A DNA stretch of 64,000 bases from Lachnospiraceae bacterium. Its GTDB lineage: Bacteria > Bacillota > Clostridia > Oscillospirales > CAG-272. Below, one piece after another: positions 38,985 to 46,838 of the stretch. The notes beneath the pieces were generated by a model, which saw nothing but the letters and a program-made list of their open reading frames with translations, ran no database searches and was not told the DNA's origin. How positions within the stretch are numbered: the stretch's first letter is position 1; every line of letters begins with the position of its first letter. Location: positions 1 to 64,000 of the forward strand of contig JAKSPT010000013.1 in the NCBI GenBank assembly GCA_024404495.1, given 5' to 3'. The position numbers were made by a program, and so were the translations under genes.

Positions 38985-40757
38985 ATGAAAAAAAGATTGC
39001 TTTGTCTGGTCCTCGGGCTGCTCATGCTGCTCCCCATGGTCCTGACCGGCTGCTCGGATGACGATGCCGATATGGTATATGAAAACATCCGCACGCTGAC
39101 GCTCTATACGATCAAAGAAGAAGGCACCACCGACGAGGCGATTGCCGTCGTCGAGGCCGCCATCAACGATATCACCGAAAGCAGATTCAACACGCACATC
39201 GAACTGCACTGCTACCCCGCTGACGAGTACTATTCCGTCGTGGAGGAAAAGCTCTTTGCCGCCAAGGAAGAAATGGAGCGCAAGGAAGAAGAGCTGAAGA
39301 AGCAGAAGGAAGAAGCGAAGTCCAGAAAAGCGGCGCACATCACCGAAGCGGCAACGACCGTTGATAATGAAGCCACCGAATCCGAGACCGCTCCTTACCA
39401 GACCAGCGTCGATAAGAAGGGGAACGTCCATATCATTTATCCGGACGCCAAGGAAGATCAGATCGACATCTTCCTCGTCACGAGCTACGACAAGCTTGCC
39501 GAATACACCGAAAAGGAAGTTATCCTGAACCTCTCCGAGTCGCTCGGTTCCTCCTATAAGGCGATCTACAAGTTCACCAACCCCGCCCTGTTCTCCGGTT
39601 CCACCATCGACGGCGGTATGCGTGCTCTCCCGAACAACCACGTTCTCGGCGAGACCACCTATCTGCTGATCAACAAGGCCGTCGCTACCGACCGCCTCTA
39701 CTACGGTGAGAAGGACTTCACCAGCGGCACTCTCCCGTCCCTGAACGAGTATCTGACCGCGATCGCGACCTACTGCCCCGACGTGAAGCCGCTTTACAAC
39801 ATTCCCGGTCTGAACTACTGCACCATCGGCGGTCTGGATATGCTGATCGGCGGTTTCGTTTCCGAAGCCACGTCGGAATCCACCCGTATGCTCCCGAAGA
39901 ACCTTCTGACCCTTTCCACCTACACCAACTATCTTACTTACCGTTATAACTACCTCGAAGCAGGCTACCTCACCGAGGGTGACATCACCGTCCTTCCCGA
40001 GAATATGGAAGAATACGGCGCCATCTACATCAAAGCGACCGACGAGGAAGTCCGCAAGTACGAGGACGATTACTACATCGTCACCGCCAATCCTCCGGTA
40101 GCGGAACAGCAGGACCTCGTCGCAGGTGCGTACTGCATCTCCGCGTTCTCCGAATACAAGCCCAGCTTCAGCCTTGACATCATGACGATGCTCACCACCG
40201 ACGCCGATTTCGTCAACCTCTTCACCTACGGTGTCGAGGGCGTCAACTACACCATCGACGAAGAGACCGGTTACGTCGTTCCCACCGATAAGGCTGAAAT
40301 GACCTACAAGATGAACCCGAGCTACACCGGCAACCAGTTCCTGATGAAGCAGTCCTCCGAGTGGTCGGAAGAGCTCCTCGCCCTTTCCGCCAACGATTGG
40401 GCAAACGCCAAGATCCAGAACCGCAACGTCATCGTCAGCCCGTACCTCCCCTTCGTTCTGAAGTACTATACCGAGGAAGACTTTGAAGAGTCCGAGGAGA
40501 CCTACACCGGTCTGTACACGCAGGAAATGGTCGATCAGATCGTCGCCGCGAGCAAGGAATACACCGAAAAGCTCTTCGACTTTGAGCCTTACGTTGACGA
40601 AAACGGTAAGGAAGTTACCTACACCGACTACATCAAGCAGGTTGCAAAGGAATTCGGTGCTCTTGAAGCCGTCACGCAGGCGCTTGACACGACGAACGAG
40701 TATTCCATCTACAAGCAGTACCTCAACTGGTACAACGAGAAGTATCCGGATACCTGA
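38985..40757 (+). CDS. Large extracytoplasmic lipoprotein, solute-binding-protein-like
   Basis: The 590-aa product has a clear lipoprotein signal (MKKRLLCLVLGLLMLLPMVLTGC, lipid on Cys23). The opening TLTLYTIKEEGTTDEAI and later blocks such as DIFLVTSYDKLAEYTEKE and LLINKAVATDRLYYGEKDF suggest an extracellular solute-binding fold of the type fed by ABC importers. An inserted charged coiled coil of Glu/Lys (about residues 85-115) and a Thr/Glu linker split the first lobe. No permease or ATPase gene is adjacent. The strong promoter and AGGAGG site point to high expression. The ligand is unknown. Confidence 0.75.
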   Translation: MKKRLLCLVLGLLMLLPMVLTGCSDDDADMVYENIRTLTLYTIKEEGTTDEAIAVVEAAINDITESRFNTHIELHCYPADEYYSVVEEKLFAAKEEMERKEEELKKQKEEAKSRKAAHITEAATTVDNEATESETAPYQTSVDKKGNVHIIYPDAKEDQIDIFLVTSYDKLAEYTEKEVILNLSESLGSSYKAIYKFTNPALFSGSTIDGGMRALPNNHVLGETTYLLINKAVATDRLYYGEKDFTSGTLPSLNEYLTAIATYCPDVKPLYNIPGLNYCTIGGLDMLIGGFVSEATSESTRMLPKNLLTLSTYTNYLTYRYNYLEAGYLTEGDITVLPENMEEYGAIYIKATDEEVRKYEDDYYIVTANPPVAEQQDLVAGAYCISAFSEYKPSFSLDIMTMLTTDADFVNLFTYGVEGVNYTIDEETGYVVPTDKAEMTYKMNPSYTGNQFLMKQSSEWSEELLALSANDWANAKIQNRNVIVSPYLPFVLKYYTEEDFEESEETYTGLYTQEMVDQIVAASKEYTEKLFDFEPYVDENGKEVTYTDYIKQVAKEFGALEAVTQALDTTNEYSIYKQYLNWYNEKYPDT

Positions 40758-40775
40758 TCCGAACGCAAAATAATC

Positions 40776-40808
40776 ACAGCGGTCCGCTTTCGCGGACCGC
40801 TGTTTTTC
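40776..40808. terminator. Terminator between the lipoprotein gene and glmS
   Basis: A perfect 12-bp stem (40776-40787 with 40792-40803) with a 4-base loop is followed by TTTT. The genes converge here. Confidence 0.92.
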
Positions 40809-40818
40809 ATTTCTTTTT

Positions 40819-42639
40819 TTATTCGACCGTAACGCTCTTGGCGAGGTTTCTCGGCTTATCCACGTCGCAGCCGCGTTCGACCGCGGTGCAGTAGGCGTAG
40901 TATTGCAGGGGAACGATGGCAATGACCGGCATCAGAAGCTCTTCCTCGTCGGGGAGAAGGAGCAGATCCCGGTAGAAAGTATCCCTCGGTTTCAGACTCT
41001 TTCGGGTCAGAAGCAGAAGACGCGCACCGCGGGAACCGGCTTCCTTCGCGTTGGAGACCGTCTTTTCGAGCAGTGCCGCCGTCGTCGCGACCGCGACCAC
41101 AGGAGTTCCGGGCGTGATCAGCGAGATCGTGCCGTGCTTGAGCTCTCCCGCCGCGTATGCCTCGCTGTGCTGATAGGAGATCTCCTTGAGCTTCAGCGAG
41201 CCTTCACAGCAGACGGCGTAATCCTGTCCCCTGCCGATGAAGAAGGAGTGCTCCGCCTCCCGGTTGAACTTCGCGAGGTTTCTGATCCTTTCCGTCTGTC
41301 CGAGCACGAGACGTACCGTTTCGGGCAGGCGGTTCATCGCGCCGAACAGCCTTTCCGCGCGCTCCTCCGTCACCGTTTTCCGCTCGTACGCGAGCCGGAT
41401 CGCGAGAAGATCGAGGAGCGCGACCTGAGCGGTGTACGCCTTCGTCGTCGCGACGGCGATCTCGGGTCCGACGTAGAGATAGATCACCCGATCCGCTTCT
41501 CTTGCGATCGAGGAGCCGACGACGTTCACGATCGCCCACACCGGGGTTCCCTTTTCCTTCGCCAGCCGCAGCGCCGCGAGCGAATCCGCCGTCTCTCCGG
41601 ACTGCGAAACGACGATCACGACGTCGCCCTTTTTCAAAATGGGATTCTGATAACGGAATTCCGACGCGATGCAGACCTCCGTCGGGATCCGGGCAAGCGA
41701 TTCGATCGCGTGCTTTCCGACCATCCCGGCGTGCATCGCCGAGCCGCAGGCGACGATCAGGATCCGTTCGACCCCCGAAACGTCGGGGAGTTCTTTTTTC
41801 AGAATGCCCCCGACGCCGTGCGCGCACCGCGGTCCGATCGCCGCCCGGAGCGTTTCGGGCTGCTCCATGATCTCCTTCAGCATAAAATGCGGATAGCCGC
41901 CCTTTTCCGCCGCGTCAACCGACCAGTCGGCGGTCAGCGGTTCCTTTTCCGGTGCCGGAGTGCCGTCGGGAAGCAGGAAGGAGACTCCCTTCCGGGAAAG
42001 CACCGCGATCTCCCGGTCCTCCGGGAGATAATACCGTCCGATCCGGTTCAGGATCGCCGGGACGTCGGAGGCAAGGAAATATTCCCCTTCCCCGATCCCG
42101 ACGATCAGCGGACTGTCCTTCCGCACCCCGTACAGATGCTCCGGGTCGTCCGAAAACAGGATCGCAAGAGCAAACGTCCCGCGCAGGCGCTTCATCGCCG
42201 CCGCGATCGCCTCGACCGGGTGTCCAGGCGTATAGAAGCGGTCGAGCAGATGCGCGGCGACCTCGGTATCGGTCTCGGAAAGGAAGACCGCCCCTTCCCG
42301 CTCCAGCTCCTCTCTCAGCTCGTAATCGTTCTCTATGATCCCGTTGTGTACGAGCGTCACCCGCCCGCAGCTATGGGGATGGGCGTTGACGTCGGAGGGG
42401 ACGCCGTGCGTCGCCCACCGGGTATGCCCGATGCCGAGCGTTCCCTTCGGATATCCGTCAGCCGCCAGTTTTTCCTCCAGCGCCGCGATCCTTCCCTGCT
42501 TCTTTTCCACCCGTATCCCGTCTTTCGTGAATACGGCGATGCCCGAGGAATCATATCCCCGGTATTCCAGTTTTTTCAGTCCTTCGATCAGAAGCGCCGC
42601 CGCGTTTTCCGCTCCGACGCACCCTACGATCCCGCACAT
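40819..42639 (-). CDS. glmS: Glutamine-fructose-6-phosphate aminotransferase
   Basis: The 606-aa enzyme makes glucosamine 6-phosphate, the first step toward UDP-GlcNAc and peptidoglycan. The N-terminal glutaminase begins MCGIVGCVG, with Cys2 as nucleophile, and has LEYRGYDSSGIAVF and GHTRWATHG. Two SIS isomerase domains follow, with ACGSAMHAG, VSQSGETADSLAALRLAK, and the C-terminal CDVDKPRNLAKSVTVE. Expression is set by the glmS ribozyme directly upstream at 42680-42824. Confidence 0.98.
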   Translation of the reverse strand: MCGIVGCVGAENAAALLIEGLKKLEYRGYDSSGIAVFTKDGIRVEKKQGRIAALEEKLAADGYPKGTLGIGHTRWATHGVPSDVNAHPHSCGRVTLVHNGIIENDYELREELEREGAVFLSETDTEVAAHLLDRFYTPGHPVEAIAAAMKRLRGTFALAILFSDDPEHLYGVRKDSPLIVGIGEGEYFLASDVPAILNRIGRYYLPEDREIAVLSRKGVSFLLPDGTPAPEKEPLTADWSVDAAEKGGYPHFMLKEIMEQPETLRAAIGPRCAHGVGGILKKELPDVSGVERILIVACGSAMHAGMVGKHAIESLARIPTEVCIASEFRYQNPILKKGDVVIVVSQSGETADSLAALRLAKEKGTPVWAIVNVVGSSIAREADRVIYLYVGPEIAVATTKAYTAQVALLDLLAIRLAYERKTVTEERAERLFGAMNRLPETVRLVLGQTERIRNLAKFNREAEHSFFIGRGQDYAVCCEGSLKLKEISYQHSEAYAAGELKHGTISLITPGTPVVAVATTAALLEKTVSNAKEAGSRGARLLLLTRKSLKPRDTFYRDLLLLPDEEELLMPVIAIVPLQYYAYCTAVERGCDVDKPRNLAKSVTVE

Positions 42640-42679
42640 ATTTTATCCTCTTTTCTTCTTATTTGCGCAAAAACAAAAG

Positions 42680-42824
42680 CCGAAGCCGATGCTGTTCTCC
42701 CGTCACCGGAAGGTTTTACCGTCTTCTTACGACTGCTTTTCGCCGAGGGGCACCCGCCGAACGGTTCGATCAACCCCTGCCTCGTCAACTGATTCCGAAA
42801 AGAGGATATTTCAGTCCCGGCGCT
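42680..42824 (-). ncRNA. glmS ribozyme (glucosamine-6-phosphate-activated)
   Basis: Read on the minus strand, this segment has the conserved glmS ribozyme core: AGCGCC at the cleavage site (predicted cut between 42824 and 42823), GTTGACGAGG (42780-42789), TCGGCGGGTGCC (42749-42760) and GTAAAACC (42712-42719), in the same order as the well-studied Thermoanaerobacter element. When GlcN6P is abundant it cuts the glmS transcript 5' end and triggers decay. A small hairpin at about 42825-42841 abuts the cut site. The 3' end is approximate. Confidence 0.96.
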
Positions 42825-42888
42825 ATGCGGTCACGCCGCATTGCGAGGCGCCCCGTCTCTGCCCACCCTTCCGGGCACCTCTCATATC

Positions 42889-42917
42889 AGTATATCCGAA
42901 AAATGTGAATGGGTCAA
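42889..42917 (-). promoter_or_regulatory. glmS promoter
   Basis: On the minus strand TTGACC (42912-42917) and TATACT (42889-42894) are 17 bases apart. The start near 42882 gives a leader of about 58 bases before the ribozyme cut site. Confidence 0.88.
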
Positions 42918-43019
42918 ACCGATCGGAGAAAAGTCAGGTGAACGTTTTGTAAACGACGGAATCACCGCAAAAAGAATGCCTTCTTTTTCCCGAAAGCGGT
43001 AGATTTTTCATAAAAAATG

Positions 43020-43028
43020 TGTTATACT
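43020..43028 (+). promoter_or_regulatory. Extended -10 promoter of the C69 dipeptidase gene
   Basis: TGT followed by TATACT (43023-43028) forms an extended -10. The -35 region is poor. A perfect AGGAGG ribosome site follows before the ATG at 43057. Confidence 0.55.
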
Positions 43029-43056
43029 GTAAAAAAAGATCAGGAGGTAATTTCCA

Positions 43057-44520
43057 ATGCCCTGTACCACCATTCTCGTCGGGAAAAAAGCGTCGAACGA
43101 CGGCTCCACGATGATCGCCCGCACCGACGACGGTTCCTTTGACGTCAAAAAGCTGATCCACGTCGAGCCGGACAAACAGCCGAAGAAATACACGAGCGTC
43201 AACGGTCACCTGACCCTGACCCTCCCCGAAAACCCGATGCGCTATACCGCCTGCCCGAGTGTCGATCCGTCGGACGGAATCTGGGCGGCGACCGGCATCA
43301 ACGAGGCGAACGTCGGCATGACCGCGACCGAGACCGTCACGACCAATCCCCGCGTCCTCGGCGCCGACCCGATGGTAAGGTACCGCAAGGCGGAGAGCAA
43401 AAAGGAAAAGGATATCCCGGGCGGCATCGGCGAGGAGGACCTCGTCGTGCTCGTGCTCCCCTATATCCGCTCCGCCAGAGAGGGCGTTCTCCGTCTCGGC
43501 GCGCTTCTGGAACAGTACGGCACCTACGAATCGAACGGGATCGCCTTCAACGACGAAAACGAGATCTGGTGGCTCGAAACCATCGGCGGTCATCATTGGA
43601 TCGCCCGCCGGGTCGGCGACGGCGAATGCGTCGTCGTGCCCAACCGCTTCGGGCTCGACCGCTTCGATTTCGGCGACGCTTACGGCGAGGGAAAGGAAAA
43701 CCTCTGCTCCGCCGATCTGAAGGAGTTCATCGAAAAGAACGGTCTTGACCGGAACGTCGGGGACCGATTCGATCCCCGCGCCTGCTTCGGCTCGTACACC
43801 GACGCCGACCGGGTCTACAACAATCCCCGCGCGTGGTTCATGGGCAGATACCTGAACCCGACGAAGTACAAATGGGACGGCGAGAACGCCGATTTCAATC
43901 CCGAAAGCGACGATATCCCGTGGGCATTTCTCCCCGAGAAAAAGGTCACGGTTGAGGACGTGAAGTACCTTCTTTCCTCGACCTATCAGGGCACGCCCTA
44001 CAATCCCTACCAGAAGGCGGACAACCCGAAGAAGGGCATTTACCGCACGATCGGCATCAACCGCACCGGCGTGATGGCGATCTGCCAGATCCGCCCGAAC
44101 CTGCCCGATAAGCTCAAGGCGGTCGAATGGATCTGCTTCGGCTCGACGACCTTCGACACGGTCGTTCCGGTCTATCCGCGCGCCGGAAAGATCCCCGCGT
44201 ATTTCAGCAAGGTCACGCTCGAGCCCTCGACCGACAACTTCTACTGGTCGAGCCGTCTGATCGGCGCGCTTGCCGACCCGCATTACGCCTCCTGCCTGAT
44301 CCATATCGAACGCTATCAGGACGCCGTCGTCAGCGAGGCAAGAAGGCTGCTTGCCGAGTACGACCGCCGCTATACCGAATCGGGCGACGACGCTCTTCTG
44401 AACGAGGCGAACGAAGCCCTCGCGGCAATGGCGAAAAAAGAGACCTCCAAGGTCCTTTCCTCCGTTCTTGCCGAAGCGAGCCGCGGGATGAAAAACGGCT
44501 ACAAGCGCGGCGACAACTGA
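43057..44520 (+). CDS. C69-family dipeptidase (PepD type)
   Basis: The 487-aa peptidase is an N-terminal-nucleophile hydrolase of family C69. It begins MPCTTILVGKKASNDGSTMIARTDD, where Cys3 is the expected nucleophile exposed after processing. Later blocks include GINEANVGMTATET, SNGIAFNDENEIWWLETIGGHHW and SSTYQGTPYNPY. It cleaves dipeptides in the cytoplasm, fitting amino-acid scavenging. AGGAGG lies upstream. The MATE gene follows without a visible terminator. Confidence 0.94.
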   Translation: MPCTTILVGKKASNDGSTMIARTDDGSFDVKKLIHVEPDKQPKKYTSVNGHLTLTLPENPMRYTACPSVDPSDGIWAATGINEANVGMTATETVTTNPRVLGADPMVRYRKAESKKEKDIPGGIGEEDLVVLVLPYIRSAREGVLRLGALLEQYGTYESNGIAFNDENEIWWLETIGGHHWIARRVGDGECVVVPNRFGLDRFDFGDAYGEGKENLCSADLKEFIEKNGLDRNVGDRFDPRACFGSYTDADRVYNNPRAWFMGRYLNPTKYKWDGENADFNPESDDIPWAFLPEKKVTVEDVKYLLSSTYQGTPYNPYQKADNPKKGIYRTIGINRTGVMAICQIRPNLPDKLKAVEWICFGSTTFDTVVPVYPRAGKIPAYFSKVTLEPSTDNFYWSSRLIGALADPHYASCLIHIERYQDAVVSEARRLLAEYDRRYTESGDDALLNEANEALAAMAKKETSKVLSSVLAEASRGMKNGYKRGDN

Positions 44521-44552
44521 TTTTCCCGTAAGAAAAGAGACTCGTCTTGGAT

Positions 44553-45965
44553 ATGATAAAAAAACTCCGTCCCGGCGTCCGGCGTGACGTCGATATGACG
44601 GAGGGAGACATTTTCAAAAACATCATCCGGTTCGCCCTGCCTCTGCTTGTCGGGAATCTGTTCCAGCAGCTCTACAATATGGTGGACACATGGGTCATCG
44701 GGCAGACCGGGGAAAACGGCGCTTACGCCGCGGTCGGCAGCGTGGGTCCGATCATCAATATCCTCATCGGCTTCTTCAGCGGACTTGCGACCGGAGCAGG
44801 CGTCGTGATATCGAGGTATTACGGCGCGAAGGACAGCGAAAACGTGAAAAAAGCGGTCCACACCGTGATCGCGATGACCCTCGTTCTCGCCGTGCTCTTC
44901 ACCGTCCTCGGCATCACGATGACGCCGCTCTTCCTGCGTCTGATGCTCCACACCGACGGAACCGCCGCCGACGCCGAAAGCGTCTATCCGTACGCCCGGA
45001 CCTATCTCACCATCTATTTCGCCGGCGTGGCGGGGCTGATGCTCTATAACGTCGGTGCGGGGATCCTGCGCGCCGTGGGCGATTCCGACCGTCCCTTCCT
45101 CTTCCTCGTCGTTTCCGCGGTCACGAACACGCTGCTCGACCTCCTTTTCGTCTTCGTTTTCAGAATGGGCGTGGCGGGCGTCGCGTGGGCGACGATCATC
45201 GCGCAGATCCTTTCGGCGGTGCTGACGGTGATCACGCTGCTCCGCACCGATTCGGTCGTGAAGCTGGAACCGAAGGAGATCCGTTTCCATTGGGGCATCC
45301 TCGGCAGGATCGTGAAGATCGGTCTTCCCGCCGCGATCCAGATGGCGCTGACCTCGTTCTCGAACGTCTTCGTTCAGTCCTATATCGCAAACGTCAACGG
45401 CGACCAGACGATCAGCCTTGCCGCGTGGACGACCTATTCCAAGGTCGATCAGCTCATCTTCCTCCCGATGCAGACGCTGGCACTCGCCGTCACCACCTTC
45501 GTCGGGCAGAATCTCGGCAAGGGAGACGTTGCCCGCGCCAAAAAAGGGACGCTGCTCTCGTGGCTGACGGCGGTCGTGACCACCGTCGTACTGATGATCC
45601 CGATCCTGCTCTTTGCTCCTTCCGTCGCGTGGGTCTTCAACCGTGACCCCGACGTCGTTGCCCTCGCGGGAATGCTGCTGCGCTGTCTGACTCCGTTTTA
45701 CGTCTTCTGCTGTGTGAATCAGGTCTTTTCCGGGGCGCTGCGCGGCGCCGGAGACAGCATCGCGCCGATGCTCATCATGCTGATCTCCTTCGTCGGCTTC
45801 CGGCAGGTGTATCTCTACGTGATGTCCAACTACATCTCAAACGATCTGCTCCCGATCGGGCTCGGTTATCCCGCCGGATGGATCGTATGCGCGAGCACGC
45901 TTCTGCTTTATTACCGCTTCTTTTTCAGCTTTGAAAAGCGGAAAGGCGCCGTGAAAAACGGCTGA
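44553..45965 (+). CDS. MATE-family efflux transporter
   Basis: The protein (470 aa from this ATG) has 12 predicted transmembrane segments in two halves and the family blocks LPLLVGNLFQQLYNMVDTWVIG at the N-terminus and GLPAAIQMALTSFSNVFVQS at the start of the second half. MATE proteins export drugs or metabolites in exchange for Na+ or H+. A TTG two codons upstream (44547) is an alternative start, slightly better spaced from the weak AAGAGA site. It probably shares the transcript with the C69 peptidase. The substrate is unknown. Confidence 0.94.
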   Translation: MIKKLRPGVRRDVDMTEGDIFKNIIRFALPLLVGNLFQQLYNMVDTWVIGQTGENGAYAAVGSVGPIINILIGFFSGLATGAGVVISRYYGAKDSENVKKAVHTVIAMTLVLAVLFTVLGITMTPLFLRLMLHTDGTAADAESVYPYARTYLTIYFAGVAGLMLYNVGAGILRAVGDSDRPFLFLVVSAVTNTLLDLLFVFVFRMGVAGVAWATIIAQILSAVLTVITLLRTDSVVKLEPKEIRFHWGILGRIVKIGLPAAIQMALTSFSNVFVQSYIANVNGDQTISLAAWTTYSKVDQLIFLPMQTLALAVTTFVGQNLGKGDVARAKKGTLLSWLTAVVTTVVLMIPILLFAPSVAWVFNRDPDVVALAGMLLRCLTPFYVFCCVNQVFSGALRGAGDSIAPMLIMLISFVGFRQVYLYVMSNYISNDLLPIGLGYPAGWIVCASTLLLYYRFFFSFEKRKGAVKNG

Positions 45966-45978
45966 ACGCAATAAAGAA

Positions 45979-46020
45979 AAAAACGGGGGTGTTGCACTAA
46001 TGTGCAACAGCCCCGTTTTT
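45979..46020. terminator. Bidirectional terminator between MATE and MBL genes
   Basis: A 15-bp stem with one mismatch (about 45983-45997 with 46002-46016) has an A-run on the left and TTTTT on the right. It overlaps the end of the MBL gene and serves both convergent genes. Confidence 0.88.
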
Positions 46021-46832
46021 TATACCGTAAACGCGTCTCCTGCGGTTATCCTCCGGAGGCTTTCTCCCATGATCTCCTTCATTGCTTCAAACGGCAGGTC
46101 GCCCGTACAGTGACCGGAATAAAACACGGTCGGAAGCGTCTTCAGCTCCTCCGCCGTCTGACGGATCCCGGCGAGATCGGCTTCCCCGTACCCGGTCTTT
46201 TTGATCATGTGGAAGCCGCTGACGACCGCGTCGGGATAACTGCCGTTCAGCTCCCGGTAACGGTCGAGGATATTCAATATCCCGTTGTGCGCGCAGCCCG
46301 AGGCGAGCAGGGTCTTGTTCCCTTCTCTGACGACGAGGCACTGCTCGTGAGAAAAGACGTCCTGCGTTCGCTTTCCGTCTTTCTCCTCGGTCAGCTCGCG
46401 GTTGCCCTCGGGCCAGAGCCTTCTGCCTCCGATCGCGGAGAAGAGCGACAGTTCCCCATCAATTTCAAGAAAGGAATCCGGAACGGGGTGCAGGCGCGGA
46501 AGGTTCAGAATTTTCCGGTCGATGCCGATATACTTTTCGCCGTGAAAAAACGCGCCGCCCGCCCCCGCGTTCAGATAGATCTCCGCATCCGGGTTCCGCT
46601 CCGCGAAGGAGAGCAGACCGCCCGCGTGATCGTAATGCCCGTGGCTGATGACGACGGTATCGACCGCAGTCAGATCGACTCCGAGCGCGTCGGCGTTCTG
46701 CAGGGTCAGAGCGGAGGCGCCGGTATCGAGGAGAAGACGGTGCTTTTCCGTTTCAAGATACAGACTCAGCCCGTGCTCGGCGGCGATGCCGGGACGAAAC
46801 GAGGAGTCTTCCATTAAAACCGTGATTTTCAT
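46020..46832 (-). CDS. MBL-fold metallo-hydrolase
   Basis: The 270-aa protein has the beta-lactamase-fold metal motif SHGHYDHAGG (H64, H66, D68, H69) and later GCAHNG and SGFHM metal-binding regions. The arrangement resembles the dihydropterin-phosphate synthase-like (MptA-associated) MBL subfamily, which includes many cytoplasmic hydrolases of unknown substrate. It is the last gene of the six-gene minus-strand operon and begins 6 bases after the preceding stop. Confidence 0.9.
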   Translation of the reverse strand: MKITVLMEDSSFRPGIAAEHGLSLYLETEKHRLLLDTGASALTLQNADALGVDLTAVDTVVISHGHYDHAGGLLSFAERNPDAEIYLNAGAGGAFFHGEKYIGIDRKILNLPRLHPVPDSFLEIDGELSLFSAIGGRRLWPEGNRELTEEKDGKRTQDVFSHEQCLVVREGNKTLLASGCAHNGILNILDRYRELNGSYPDAVVSGFHMIKKTGYGEADLAGIRQTAEELKTLPTVFYSGHCTGDLPFEAMKEIMGESLRRITAGDAFTV

Positions 46833-46838
46833 TGTTTT

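Noticed and set aside
38601..40922. 773-codon open frame opposite the 590-aa lipoprotein
   Set aside because: It runs through the rpoD end, a promoter and a terminator, which a real gene would not do; the plus-strand product has a clear lipoprotein signal.
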